Positions 9,946-39,591 are shown, counted from the first letter of the stretch. The stretch is DNA of 64,000 nt from Ascaphus truei (GCA_036426205.1 CM071586.1:12543224-12607223), one strand, 5' to 3'. Numbers and translations: made by a program. The notes: generated from the letters alone by a model not told the origin.

Positions 9946-11370
9946 ACAAGCAAAGCAACTGCGATAAGCGTGTGTGCCTGGGGGGCGAATGGCCGCGTTA
10001 ATGCCACGTGGAGTACAGCAGCGCACACGAAAACGGCTCCGTGATTTGTTAGAATAACGGCCGCTGCATCTGTATAATGTCATAGTGCGTATGTGTGTTA
10101 CTTTGAGAACCGATGTCCAGTGACAGATGCAGTTATTCAATGACAGAGCCTGGGACAGACAAGACAACTTAGCATTGGGAGAGCACAAAATAATAAAGGG
10201 ACATGACGAGGTAGAAGGAGAGAACAGATAAAGTTGATCAACCATGAGTTTGGACACAATAGAGGATTTTGCTAGTGAGCGGATAGTCCCATTGATTGGC
10301 TTTTGTCAGAGATGAAATTAAGGACCGACCAGCCACGTTACCATATACTGTCAGAAACATATATCACCTACTTGACGAGAACCAATAATTGTGGAAAGCC
10401 TGCAAGAGGCAAGACCTACAAAAAACAATCGATCTGGAATGCGACCGACGCATGTAGCGTGCAATCACGGAAGCTAAAAGTCAGAGAAAGGACATCACAG
10501 AGCTCTGGCGCATCAAGACATTCAAAGAGGTCTTTAAACAAGACTACACGTGCAAGGGTCAATTGCTGTCGAACAGAGCCATGAAATTTAAGAGAGCCCA
10601 TATTGAAGAGGAGGAGCAAAGGGACACGGCTGCATCCAGAGCTGCCTCTGCATGTTGGAAAATCAATTTGGAAGCAAACTTAGAGGTTTACATGTAGAAA
10701 AGGAAGCAGTCGCTGCTGAAGCCCAAGGTGAGATCTTTGAACAAGCCGGAAGACAAGATGGCGGGGAGCACTGGAGAAATCCAATAGGTTCAGAAGATCC
10801 AACACACCAGAGACTATTTAATAAGTCATGCCAGTTTGAACGCCAGTCCACCATCTCTACCCGATGAGGAGGGTATTACAGATGCCAAAGCTATGGAGAC
10901 TCCACGTGAATTAGAGGAACAGCATCTTCAAGCATGAGCTACATCTACCATAGTAAACCACACACGTGTACGGATGCACTACACCAAGCTCGCAATCCAG
11001 GTATGTTAACACAGAGAACACCCTTTCTCATACTTACACACAGTCACATTACATCCACTGCACGTAAGAGACGACTGCAGGGTTCCCCTCAGCAAGGACT
11101 ATTGCACATAACGCATACCCAACACACACACCAAAGGCATCCAATAAACCCTTCTCCACCTTACGGTTCAATGTTGTGAACCAATATGATAGACAGAGCA
11201 ACATACCCAACTACAACAGCCCACATCTTCAGCCCTAGGTACACCCACTGTATCTAGTACTAGCTATTTAAAGAAATGAAAGACCAGTCACAAGATACAA
11301 AAATACTAGAACACCTATCTCAGTCCATATGACACATGTGACGCCAACAGAGTAGTTTTTCCTGAAAATT

Positions 11371-11809
11371 GCTGGGTATCCGGTGGAAAAATAGAAAATT
11401 TACAAGGCCGGGTACCAAGTACCCGGGCCAGACAGCTTTGAATTACCTGAAGCCGGCAGCAGAGGGTGAGGAGAACCATGGTAACATTGTGGGAGCAACA
11501 GCGACATCCTGGTGGCGGTGAAAGCAGAGAACATCATTGTTGAGCCAGTGGGAGCAGCGGAACACATCCTATCACAGCCAGTGTCTGTGGGAGCTGGGGA
11601 ATGTTACCGGAGCAGGAGCATTAATATTGGTCAGCCAGCTCCTTATCCTTCGCAGCGGTCCTCATCACCCTCCACCGCTGGCTACAGGTAAGATTCTTCT
11701 GCTGGTCTGCTCCTGCCGTTCTACAAGAGGAGGACTGAGGGAGCAGAGCAGAACGGAAATTACCGGACACTAGGTCACAGCCCCCTGGGTAATTTCTGGA
11801 TACCCGGTA
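11371..11809. repeat. Possible inserted repeat bounded by GGGTATCC inverted ends
   Basis: CTGGGTATCCGG at 11371 and the complement-related TCTGGATACCCGG near 11797-11809 form an imperfect inverted pair. Inside, at about 11410-11430, CCGGGTAC-CAA-GTACCCGG is a perfect 8-bp hairpin. The segment interrupts the BEL/Pao coding remnants between the possible gag and the zinc knuckle. It could be a MITE-like insertion; no clear target duplication was found. Confidence 0.35.
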
Positions 11810-12973
11810 CATCATCACCATAGAGGAACCCAGGAGCCTATTCAAGGAACTTGGAGTTTGCTTCAAATGCTGCGCTTCCACAAGTCACCTCTTCAGAGAC
11901 TGTAAAGACGCTATCAAATATACAGAGTGTGACAGTGACATGTAGCAGCTTTATATCCAGAGACGTTTAAACCTAACTGACTCAAGGCCCCCAACCCTGT
12001 TTCAAAGTATGGTGGAGAGAGAGAAGAGAAGATAACACCACCATCAGTCACATCCAAGTGCACCAAGGTTTGTGGAGAAGGAGGTGATGCGAGATCCTGC
12101 TCTAAAATATGTCTTGTAGTACACCCCGAGTGACAACCTGAAATGGCTATAAGAGTGTTCACAATCATTGATGATCAAAGCAACTGATCTTTAGTTAGGT
12201 CAGAGTTCTTTGTCTTGTACAATATATGAGACAATGCTTTCCCCTACAAACTCAGAACATCCGCAAAACTGATGGAGACAACAGGGAGTAGAGCAAATGG
12301 CTACATCACGTCTGCCATAGATTGTAGAATAAAGATACCACTCCCTACTCTATACGAGTGTAGTCAGATGTCAGAAAATAGCTAAATTCCCAAACCAGAC
12401 ATGGCACGTCATCACCCTCACCTCAAAAGAATAGCTGATCGTGTCCCACTGTTAGACCAAGAGACCCAGGTCTTACTACTGCTTGTCATGTATATCTTGA
12501 GGGTATACAAAGTCCGCAAACAGTGCAATGGATCCCATAACACCCGTATTCCCAAAGTATTGACCTGGGATGGGTAATTGTGTGTGACGTATGCATTGCC
12601 AAAGTGCACAGACCTGACAACGTCGATGCCCTATAAACAGACATTGGATAATGGACGTGCATCTCTCTTCAAACCAAGGCCTAACCACTTCGACATAAAA
12701 GTAGGGCTTGGCAACAAGGAGAAACAAAGGCATTTCACTGAAAGTTACAGAGATATCTTTACATGAGAGAAGTGTGGAAATGGTCTAAGATGTACAGCAT
12801 TGCAGACAACAAAAGACAATGATAAACCAGCTCCATCAATGGAAGACAGATTTACTGAGGATGATGGATAAAGACCTCTTTACAGACGAATCAAACAGTT
12901 TGGTGACCTGCTTACATATCGTTCACACAGAGGATTTCTCCCGAACAACTGAGAACAGGCCCTCTCTCTAGAC

Positions 12974-13186
12974 TTGCTTTGTTGCGTTACAACTTGGAAA
13001 GGAAGCCAGAGACAAGCGTCACTTTATGGACTTCAGGCAGAAGATATTCGACAGTGGTTAGCAGAACCCACGCCTCCACTGAAGGAAGGTGAAGAATGCT
13101 GGTACCACCATTATTTGGCGTTTACCACCCCCATAAACCTGGTCAAATCCGGGTGGTATTTGATTGATTCAAGTGTTCAATTCTAA
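12974..13186 (+). pseudogene. BEL/Pao RT N-terminal remnant
   Basis: A 70-residue open stretch that alternates between the true frame and a neighbouring one. LAEPTPPLKEGEECWY is in the element frame. The following YLPIFGVYHP-type segment is scrambled by an indel, then DSSVQF leads to a stop and GVSLNYVFITGPDL beyond it. It is recognisable as the RT fingers of a Pao-like pol, not as a gene of its own. Confidence 0.65.
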
Positions 13187-13299
13187 GGAGTCTCCTTAAA
13201 CTATGTTTTCATTACTGGACCAGACTTAACGAATAGTCTTCTAGGAATGTTAATCTGCTTTAGGAAGGAGGGGAAGGATTCAAACAGGAAAAAGACGGT

Positions 13300-14345
13300 G
13301 CACAGACAAAAAAAGGTAACGCTGGCCGTGGTGACCAAGAACAATGTTTATTGATTAAAATCCAAAAACATGGTGCTTGCAAGTTCTCTAACATGTTTCG
13401 TACGGCTTAGGTGCTTTGTCAAGCCTTGTGATTTGAGCCGTCTATGGAAATCCAGAACTGAGATACTCCATTGCCTCATTTCTGTTCATGTTCCTACAAT
13501 AAAAAGATCAAAAGTTCAAAGACTCCATTTTGTATGAAATAAGGAATCATTATCTGCCTGTCTCAATTTATTAATCTTCAGTAACCCTGAGACAGAAATA
13601 TAGATATATATAGATATGTAGATATAAATGAATAAACAGCGCCTGTTAAGGTGATTACCTGAATCGTGGTCCCCCAGAATCACAACAAAACACCAAATAT
13701 CCTAGCCAGCACAGATGACCTATAATAACCACTAAATTGTGCACATTTTGTGTGGTGGTGATGGCTCTGATGGTGGGTAAAATGTGAGATGTGACTAAAT
13801 AATATATGGTAAAACAATATTAAAATTTAAAAGTAAAAGTGTTAAAATATAAATGTTAAAGTTCAAATGAAAATATAAAGTCCTTTAACCCAATGCTGGG
13901 TAAACCTTGTATGGATAGTTTTGGGGTCCGGGCTGCTTCTTCTTTGGGGTCAACAACCTCCCAACAGATACCTATTAGAAAAACAAGAAGAGGAAAAGTG
14001 CCCGATCCTTGTGTAAAATCCAAATACAAAGTTTTAATGACATGAATCACGACAAATGCACACTCACAATTTGTCACTGAATAAAAAGCGTTGTATGGGC
14101 AAGCCCATGCGCCAACATGTAGCCAAATCGCCGTCTGTTTGCTCCGTCACACTGTGTGTATCCTTGTAAAACCTCACTGCTGCTGGTGTCACCTGGTAAA
14201 TGTCTCTCCGGCAACCCAAGGTTGCAGCTTGTGGTTCCTAGCAAACATACGATCTGTATTGCGGGCGACTCAGGGAACTCCTTCACCTTCCTGGCGTCAG
14301 GAGGGTGTGACGGTGAGGGGGTAGCCAGGCTCACTAATAAAGGTT
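13300..14345. other. No gene seen; AT-rich repeat debris
   Basis: Mostly AT-rich sequence with short TA-rich runs (13600-13620) and no open frame of credible composition. It contains a degenerate hammerhead-like motif in the minus sense at about 13384-13420 (core TTGACAA instead of CTGANGA, then CGAAAC). The sequence at 14310-14420 is an inverted relative of 50245-50330, which marks a dispersed family, probably a gypsy-type 3' end. Confidence 0.5.
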
Positions 14346-15720
14346 AAGCCCACTTGGTTACCCCTGATCCATGTGTCGAGGTCCTAGAGTGTCAGCTCAT
14401 GGACCCAGATGTCAGAAATGCATTACTGTGACTGTGTGCAAATTATGCGACACTATAGATTTATTTGTGCAGGGACCGAGAGACTTCTAGGCTGTAAGTT
14501 TTAGCGGGGGTTTGCCGGAGAAAGTTTTTACAGAATGTGTCTATGTATCGGGGTTCCAGAGTTCTGGGATACCCCAAGAGTTGGATCTGGGAATCGAGTG
14601 AGATTCTCAGATGCAGCCAAGCACATTGCTCCGGGCAAACTCTGACTCTGAAAGCGTTCTTACGACTCACCGCCAGGATTCCTGCTGCAGCATCATCCAG
14701 ACACGGTAAATGGGCATGAAGGGGTTAATGTATACCTGCAATCATTCACAGGGTCCCTAGTATAAAGAGGGGTCTCTAGTATAAGGAAGGTGCCCAGATT
14801 AATGCCCAGGTACCCTGGACCTGGTATAGGAGTTCAGAGGATGCTCCAGCTATAGGATAAATGTGAGTGATTTCTTGTGTGTAAAAGGTTTAAAAGTTAT
14901 TTGCTGAGTGTGCCAAGAATGAGGCTAGTGAGTGTAGGCAATATATCCCCTCACTGCATCCCTGACACCAGAACTGGGACTTACACATTTTTATCACACA
15001 AAAATATAGGACACAGTATATTTTATTAAAGCGTTATATTTAATAGGTATATGTACTGATAACCTGAGAATGAACTGTGGGATTTCCAAGTCATTGATGC
15101 CGAGGGACAAGATTGGTACCTATGGGTCTGTTCGGAGTCAGGACTCAGGACAAACCTCAGGGATGTCAGGGTGTTGGAACCAGAGGGGTACTGCAGTTCT
15201 GCTTGAGTACCTGCATCCTACGCTAACACAGGGCTATCCAGCCACCATTTGCCAGAACCCAGACTCTGTGGAGCCTGTACAGCAGGTGGGCTCAGTATGC
15301 AAAGGGGCAGAGGTGCCATGTTGGCGCATGCCCCTTTGCAGACTAAAAAAGTTGCCCACCCAGCTTTACAATACCGGAAAATCGGTGATTGGCTGGCAGG
15401 GAAATTCCCACGCTCTGATAGGCTGTAGAGGTTTGTGAATGGGACACTGAAACCCATAAGGAGCGTTCCAGCCAATCATAGGGACAGATTCCAAGCGCCA
15501 AACCAACAGCGGCAAATTCAAAGGTGCTCTGTGCTGAATAGACACGAGCCGGCTTCAAAGATTTTGAGTGAGAAAATGTTTTAAGTCCCACTTTTTGAGA
15601 ACGTAGCGGTCGCGGCAGACATTGCATGCCGAAATCAGTTCCAGGAGTATGTGAGTACCTCCCGGCCATTGGAAAGGGCTCCTACAGAGGTCATTTTTGT
15701 GAATTTCGTTTAAAGGACTA
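14345..15720. repeat. LTR-like sequences, no gene
   Basis: Two adjoining stretches with the look of amphibian gypsy-type LTRs. 14345-14990 starts after a block shared with 50271. 15000-15720 has TATTTTATTAAAG, paired phrases of the TTGGCTGGCAGGGAAATTCCC type, and a region similar in style to 39700-40250 and 44035-44770. No TG...CA boundaries or target duplications could be fixed, so the calls are tentative. Confidence 0.35.
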
Positions 15721-15879
15721 TTTTATTCGTTAGCCCCGTTCACAGTAAATGTTTTAACCCTGTAAATTGTGTTACATTTTGTGTATATGTCTTTGTTTTT
15801 TGTTTTTTTAGTTAGCAATATTCTTGTCTTCTTTTTTTTTTCAACTTGTATTTTATTTTTTTTCAAAACATAGGAGAGG

Positions 15880-16020
15880 GGGAGAAGGGGAGTACAGAAA
15901 ATAAAAAGGGTGGGTGGGGTAGGGTAGGGGAATACATCCGCAATGGTCTCATATCCCCCTCCTCGTCTCATATCCCCCCTCCCAGTCTCGTATCCCCTCT
16001 CCTCACCTCTCACCTCATAC
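15880..16020. repeat. Short tandem CTCATATCCCCC-like repeat before exon 1
   Basis: CTCATATCCCCCTC, CTCATATCCCCCCTC and TCGTATCCCCTC follow each other at 15948-15998, preceded by a G-rich GGGTGGGTGGGGTAGGG run. This is low-complexity sequence just upstream of the first recognisable exon of the zinc-finger gene. Confidence 0.6.
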
Positions 16021-16042
16021 ACAGCTCTCTTTCATTCTGTAG

Positions 16043-32300
<16,258 letters not shown>

Positions 32301-32349
32301 AATAAATGTAATGAATATGGAAAATATTTTGCTATCAAATCTTGTTATA

Positions 32350-32685
32350 CAGTAGCAGCAGCTTTTATTTGAACAAATGTCGGCGGCATGCCGGGATCTA
32401 CTCCGGCTGCCGCCAGTCAAGACCGCGCGCCGCCGCGTTTCCTACACGCACCCCCTCCACCTTGCACGCATTTTTGCCCCCCTTCCCGACCCCGAACCCG
32501 GCTCCTGCTCTGCCCCTCTGCTTCCCCGCTCCCCCGCTTACCTCACTTTAAACTCCAGGGGTGTCGGGAAAGCCGGGCGCGCACGTGACTGTGATGTCAC
32601 AGTGCGCCGCAACAAGCCGCGTCACCACACTTCCCGCACGCATCCTGCCGTGTGGGAAGTGTTCAAATAAAAGCTGCCGGTACTG
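32350..32685. mobile_element. 336-bp TA-flanked MITE (Tc1/mariner-like ends)
   Basis: The ends CAGTAGCAGCAGCTTTTATT and, inverted, CAGTACCGGCAGCTTTTATT are near-perfect inverted repeats of about 25 bp ending in GAAC. It is flanked by TA at 32348-32349 and 32686-32687. The paralogous locus at 37971-37990 reads straight through (TTGTTATACGTCAAAG) with a single TA, an empty-site comparison. The interior is GC-rich and non-coding. Confidence 0.88.
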
Positions 32686-33425
32686 TACATCAAAGAAACC
32701 ACACAGGGTAGAACTGTCATACGTTCCCTGACCTTGGGAAACACTTCTTGTAAGTCCGCTCTTAATCGACATCAGATAAGTCATACAAGAGAAAAGCCTT
32801 ATGCTTGCTCTTAGTGTGGGAATTGCTTTAATCACAGGTCAAATCTTCTTCAATACCAGAAAACTCATAAAGAAGAGAAATAATGTTTGCCTTGAATGGG
32901 GGAAATACTTTGCTTCAAAATGTAATTTGACAGCATATCAGAGAATGCACAACGGAGAGAGACTTACGTTCAATATTTTTAGGAAAGTCGCTTTTTATTG
33001 CCTCAAAATTCACGAGACAATCCACACTGTATGTTTTCCCTAAATGTGGGAAATGCTTTTCTGAGTAATCAAGTCTTTTTACACACCAGACAAACTCACA
33101 CAAGAGAGAAGCCATGAATGTGGGAAATGGAACTTCTCATGACGTGTATATATATTTTGTCACACACCAGCGAACACATGTAGTAGAAGCTGTTTGTACC
33201 ACGCGGGAAAAACTTTGTTAATAAATTAAAATATTTCTATGCATCAAAAAATGCCACATAAAATGAAAGACTTGCTAGTAAACCCACACATGAATCATGG
33301 AAAACCTGTTCATAATGGGATACCCTGTATTTAATTTTCTTTTCTTGAATGTTCAATTTGCACTTATTTTCTGCAAAAATGTCCTGATTAACAAGAAATA
33401 AAGAAAATGTTGGGGAATTGTTCCT
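32686..33425 (+). pseudogene. Decayed finger array, 3' end of the zinc-finger locus
   Basis: Widely spaced finger traces (WGKYFASKCNLTAYQRMH, then frames with TGQIFFNTRKL) with stops and frameshifts, then non-coding sequence with AAGAAATAAAGAAAATG at about 33399-33415, which holds an AATAAA polyadenylation signal. The same sequence, with the same decay, is repeated at 37813-38690, so this is old 3' sequence of the locus. Confidence 0.75.
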
Positions 33426-33920
33426 TTTTGTTTTGAACTCAAAGTTGTAGGCACTGGATTAGTCCTAGAGAACTGTAGATATTAGATTGTGAAAGCAATG
33501 TAAACTGTCTGCAATACCGGCCAGAAACTCAAGTTGGTAATTGTCGGCAAAAGTCAGTTATTGTGTCTTAAAAATCTAATTGCAATGCAACCTGTCACTT
33601 ATTCCCATTCATGTGTGCATGATCTGATATCACACAGATGTTTAGTACTGTATGTACTTCAAGTTTATTTAATTTAAATCTAAAGAGTAAAAACATGAAC
33701 ACACCAAAAATACTTTTTCAGAGAAATAAATGTTTTATTTGCACACGATAATAAAGTAAAAATGAATAATACATAAATACATAGGGGCCTATGCACTAAG
33801 CAGCGGTAAGCCATTTATCGCCACCTTATCGGCAAAAAAGCTTACAGCGTTTCAGTAAGCAAGATAAGTCGGCGATAAAAGCTGTTTTGGGCAAAAAAAT
33901 GGTCAGAGAAAAAAAATCAC
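33426..33920. other. Intergenic, no gene; start of a repeat at about 33784
   Basis: AT-rich unique sequence, then from about 33784 a block AGGGGCCTATGCACTAAGCA with TTATCGCC and TTATCGGC repeats that looks like the start of a dispersed element leading into the C/T-rich tract. Confidence 0.4.
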
Positions 33921-33924
33921 CAAA

Positions 33925-34760
33925 CGACTCCCCCTCACACTGCTCCCTTCTCACCCCTTACGTCTCCCCCCTCTCCCTCCCTCCCCCTCCTTACCCATTC
34001 ACCCTCACTCCTCACCCTTCTCATCACCCCTCCCCCTTCTCATCACCCCTCCCCCTTCTCATCACCCCTCCCTCTCCTCCTTACCCCTCCTCACTTCTCC
34101 CCTTCCTCCTCACTTCTCCCCCTCACCCCTTCTCCTTACTCCTCCCATTCTTACCCACCCTCTTCACCAATACCCCTTCTCCTCACTCCTCTTTCTCCAC
34201 ACCTCTCCCTCTCATCTGCCCCTCCCCCTCAACTGTCCCCCCTTCTCACCAACCCCCCTTCTCCTCACCAATACCCCCTTCTCACCAAACCCCCTTTCTC
34301 CACACAATCCCCCTTCCCCTCACACCCTTTCTCCTCATTCCTCTGACTTCTCCTAACCCCTCACCTTCTTTTCTCCTCACTTCTCCCCTCACCACCCCCT
34401 TCTTCTCATCCCCTTTCTCCTCCTCCTGCTCACCCATCCCCCTCCTCACCACTCCTGCTTCCCCTCCCCCTCATTATCACCTTTCCCTACCCCTGACCCC
34501 TTTTCCTCACCTCTCGCCCTTCTCACCAACCCCCCTTTCCCTCACCAATCACCCCTTCTCACCAACACCCTCATCCTCACCAACCCCCTTCTCAATCCTA
34601 ACGCTCACCCCTCACCTTTCTCCTCATGCCTCCCTCACCTCCCACCTCCCCTTTCTCCTATCTCCTTCCCCTCACCACCCCCTTCCCTTCACCATTCCCT
34701 ACTCTTCACCACCCCCTTATCCTCACCACCCCTCCCCACTCTCTTCACAACACCCCTTCT
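33925..34760. repeat. C/T-rich minisatellite
   Basis: About 0.8 kb of almost pure pyrimidine on the plus strand, in irregular units of CCCCTTCTCCTCAC type, with an early run of three CCCCTCCCCCTTCTCAT units (about 34020-34070). The 317-residue Pro/Ser/Thr frame through it is a composition artefact. Confidence 0.88.
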
Positions 34761-35225
34761 CCTGGCTATATCCTCATGGATGCCGGTCAGACCCCTTAAA
34801 CTTAATGTCTAAAACTTGGCTCCACATATCTCCTCCTTAATCTCGTCTAATACCCCCCTTTTCCTTCACAGTACCATACCATGGTATCATATATCCTGTC
34901 ACCAGAGCACCTTGCCTAGGTGTGACAGTTTGTCCCATTTCTTCTCCATCTACGCCATGGTTAAAATGTGTTGCTTCTTTCATCTCTACTGCTCTCTCTC
35001 GCCTTAAACCTACAGCATTTCGAGGCGCATGCGCGACTGCAGAGTAGATGGCAGCCTAGCTTTTTATCTGCGCCGATACCCAGCGCAATAACCGCATAAT
35101 TGACACTAATAAGCACCCGCAAACCACATCAAAGGTCGAAAGCAGGTGTCAGAACACATAGAGATGATGACACGATCAAAAAACTTGCAGCGATCTAAGG
35201 CTCTTAAGTCATATTTCGCTACGAC
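34761..35225. other. No gene; repeat edge
   Basis: Mixed sequence after the C/T tract with TTATCTGCGCCGATACC near 35065. It may be the far end of the element begun at 33784. No coding evidence. Confidence 0.35.
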
Positions 35226-36050
35226 AGAGCACACAAGCCGGAAGAGAACCGCCATTAAGAGAGTCAGGAGAGTTTGATTCGGAGATGGAATCAAGACAAG
35301 AATGGGAGGATAGAGAGTTGGTCAACAGAGCAGACTTAAAAAGTGATCTGAGGTCCCTGTTTAATGACCTCAAGTAATTTTTCCAATCGGAAATAGCGGA
35401 GCTGAGGAAGGACATAGGCAAATAGGGGATAGAACTGATGAATTGAAAAAGAGAATGGAGACCAAAGCCATGGCAATGCAGAAGCAGGAAAAGACTACCA
35501 ACTTTCTGAATGCAGATCTCAGGCACCATGGAGTGGCAAGAGGATGCAGAAAACCGCGACAGGAGAAATAATATAAGGGTAAGGTTGATACCTGAATCAG
35601 TGGAGAATGTTGAGGACTTTGTCTCCCGATGGCTAAACTCGGTGCTCCCTGAAAAAATAAGAGGCAGAGATTCAGCTTGATCAATGTCATAGGGCACTGA
35701 GGGCCAAGCCGCAACGAGAGGAAGCCCCTAGAGACGTGATTGTCCGCTTTCACTTTATCAAGGCAAAGAAGATCTTGCCAAAGCTACAAGAAATGTCCCC
35801 ATTAAAATATTTGACGATATACAGATACAAGTTATTTCAAGACCTGTCCCCAAGCATGCTAAACCGTAGATTCAGATTACAGCCAGTGACCAGAATCCTA
35901 AGGGAAAATGGCGTCCATTATCACTGGACATTCCTATTTGGATTACTGGTCATCAGAGGTGGCCGGGCTGTGGCTATGCGTTCTATAGAAGAAGGTGCTG
36001 AATTCCTTAAAAAACTTGAAATAGAATCGAATTTCTCACACTTCTCATGA
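35226..36050 (+). pseudogene. L1-like ORF1 remnant
   Basis: Plus-strand remnant of an ORF1p. A decayed coiled coil lies at about 35285-35480, then an RRM start (ENRDRRNNIRVRLIPESV at about 35550-35610). The C-terminal domain is in frame 35736-36050 (VIVRFHFIKAKKILPKLQEM, then QPVTRILRENGVHYHWTF and RSIEEGAEFLKKL). It belongs to a different L1 subfamily from copies A-C. ORF2 was not found after it. Confidence 0.8.
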
Positions 36051-36835
36051 AGAACCATCCACAGAGGCGTCCTGGCGCAAAGTGAGGAGAGCAACACGAG
36101 GCCGGGAGGATAGGGCGGCCAGCTGAGGTCCTAAAGAGCTGAGATTGCTTCTATTTCCAGCCAATTAACTTTTAAAGGAACTATTGTGTGTCCTAGGTGT
36201 ACAAAGCTGTCTTGGAGTCGGAGCCAGGTCTTCTATGCTGCTCTGCAGAAGAGAGGGGAAAAATTATTATCTATGCTGGGTCAGGGGCACCAGTGGAGGA
36301 CCCACCCGGGAACGTGGATCCTCACTTATGTTAGGAGGGCCAGAAGAGAAATGAGCTGGAGTAGTAGCCTGATAGTCCCCTATACCACGGGGACACGTGG
36401 CAATTAGCAATGGCGGCGATGAGCGAGGTTGTCCTGGAGGAAGGCCTGTCAGATTGTACGGGGGTCCCAAACCGGGTTTGGGTGCATGCATTCCCCTCTT
36501 GATGAAGGGTCCCTGCGTGACAATGAACACAGAGGGGTTGATGGACAATTGGGACAGAGGTATGGCTTGGAGGAGGGAAAGCCACAATTTTAAGATGGCG
36601 GGCTGCCGCATGATGTTACAGCAGCAAGTCAGACCACCCCCAGAAAAGATGGTGGCCAGCTGGAATGGTATGTGAGGCCACAGTAATGTATACGGTCACA
36701 TTAATTTGTAAGCTTATCAAGAGAGGGCCTGCATCTGAAAGAAAGACAGCGGCTATAGAAAGGGGGGGTGGAAGAAAAAAGAAAGTTTTTGGAGTTAGGT
36801 GAAGAAGGAGGGTGAGGGGTTAGAGGGCATAATGC
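36051..36835. other. No coding feature recognised
   Basis: Sequence after the ORF1 remnant, possibly L1 spacer, with several AAGATGG motifs and no RT or endonuclease motif. Open frames on either strand have no recognisable domain. Confidence 0.4.
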
Positions 36836-36837
36836 TA

Positions 36838-37236
36838 CTGCACCGACACACTTTATTCGAGCAAATACCCAGTATGTACCTGGCAGATACCTGGAATGCG
36901 CCGCTCCTCACCTCTGACAAGCCCCGTTGCGTTTGCCTTCCCAGCCTGGGTTCATGCCTGGCTGACGGGCGGCTGATCTGTTAAATGATAATGATTAGGA
37001 TTTAATAGGCTGCAATGCTTCGCGTGTCTACCAGATGGCTTAAATTCATGAATTGTAATGCAGTATATATATATATATACTGTGCAGTATTGCAGCCAGC
37101 GGGAATAAAATGCTTCAATCCCTGCCTGGAAAATACCTCAATGCACTCGGGCAGAAAACAGTCACAAACCTCAATACACCCGGGTATACCCGAATTCGTG
37201 GGACTAGCCGAGCTCGAATAAAGTGTGTCGCCAGTG
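36838..37236. mobile_element. 399-bp TA-flanked MITE
   Basis: The left end, with CCGACACACTTTATTCGAGC, and the complement of the right end, CACTGGCGACACACTTTATT then CGAGC, are inverted repeats of about 25 bp flanked by TA (36836-36837 and 37237-37238). The interior is non-coding and includes a (TA)n run at about 37062-37079. The end sequence is related to the MITE at 39233-39591. Confidence 0.75.
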
Positions 37237-37238
37237 TA

Positions 37239-38690
<1,452 letters not shown>

Positions 38691-39230
38691 CACCGTCTCG
38701 GCACACTCGTGGCTAACCCGGTCGCGCTGTGACGTCACACTGCAGGCGGTTCTGGAGAGACATTGTGATCGAATCTGTGGTTCACTATTATGTGATATAT
38801 GCTTTTTTTACTGGCACCATTGTGAGTGCGTTTTTCATATTTTATTATATAAAGTTAATTTATTTTATTGATCTGTGCTATGTAGTTCTTATCTCTCTTT
38901 ATATCATTGGAGCACATATCTCTCTCGGTGACATCGGAGGGAAGGGACTCATTTGCATTCTGTTGGGATTATTCCCTTAAACGTCCATTGAACATCGTTT
39001 TCCTGTGAGTAGGCTGGACATAGAGCCAAGATTACCATCTTTATACTCCCAGTGTGTTCCTACGTCTACACTTATATTGTGTGTGTTGCTGTTTTCTTCT
39101 CTCCCATATGCCCCCCCTGGATTTCCTGACAATCATTCTTATGTTTTGGAACCCGTGAAGACAGGTCCCACCGGAGGGTTTGAGCTGGGATTTCAGATGT
39201 TTTATCACATATTCACTCATTTTGATCACA
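38691..39230. other. No gene seen
   Basis: A short CpG-containing start (38690-38750), then AT-rich sequence with hydrophobic but unconvincing open frames. It may be part of a dispersed repeat similar in style to the tail of the 28153-28945 insert. Confidence 0.35.
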
Positions 39231-39232
39231 TA

Positions 39233-39591
39233 CTGCTGCGGCCAAGTTTATTCGAGCATTTGCCCGTTCTTGGCCGCAGCAGTAGCCTGGCGCGCGCCCG
39301 AGTGTGACGGGCGCGCGCCGAAGCAGCGGAAGAGCGCCCTCCGATCGGGGCGCTCTCCCTACCGCTGCCGGGTCCGCCGGGTCCCCCGGAACCCCCTGCC
39401 GCCGTCCCGCACATCGCGGGACACCAGGGCTCCCTCGGGGAGCCTGGACGCGCATGCAGGGGGTGCAGGCTCCCGAAGACGCGTGACCGCGCGTCTATGA
39501 CGCGCGGCACGCCGAGGGGCGGCCACTAGCAAGCCGGGAAATCTCCCGGCTTGCGGTACCGGCCACACTGCAATAAAGTGTGTCGGTAGTG
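39233..39591. mobile_element. 359-bp GC-rich MITE with a terminal 16-bp hairpin
   Basis: Its right end, inverted, reads CACTACCGACACACTTTATT, like the MITE at 36838-37236. The left end has diverged (CTGCTGCGGCCAAGTTTATT). TA occurs on both sides. At the left, TACTGCTGCGGCCAAG and CTTGGCCGCAGCAGTA (39231-39246 and 39269-39284) form a perfect 16-bp hairpin. The interior is extremely CpG-rich with no supported protein despite open frames on both strands. Confidence 0.6.

Larger units (their letters stand above)
10258..13300 (+). mobile_element. Decayed BEL/Pao LTR retrotransposon, internal region
   Basis: No long ORF survives, but ordered protein remnants remain in shifting frames. A CCHC-type zinc knuckle region lies at about 11850-11945 (VCFKCCASTSHLFRDC). 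A protease-like stretch with a DDQSN remnant follows at about 12165. Next is a long segment with MARHHPHLKRIADRVP and VYKVRKQCNGSHN (about 12395-12540). The RT start comes last, including FLPNN, LRYNLERKPET and TGPDLTNSLLGMLI (12930-13260). This order and wording fit BEL/Pao gag-pol. The stretch 10258-10900 may be decayed gag. No LTRs were identified. Confidence 0.7.

Noticed and set aside
9898..10257. 119-residue minus-strand frame after the LINE tail
   Set aside because: No domain, low-complexity start within the ATAAATAA tail, and BEL/Pao-like sequence begins on the other strand.
33887..34840. 317-residue Pro/Ser-rich frame
   Set aside because: It is entirely within a pyrimidine minisatellite, so it is a composition artefact.
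39180..39568. Several Arg/Pro-rich frames on both strands
   Set aside because: They lie within the CpG-dense MITE. Open frames on both strands at once are expected from its composition.
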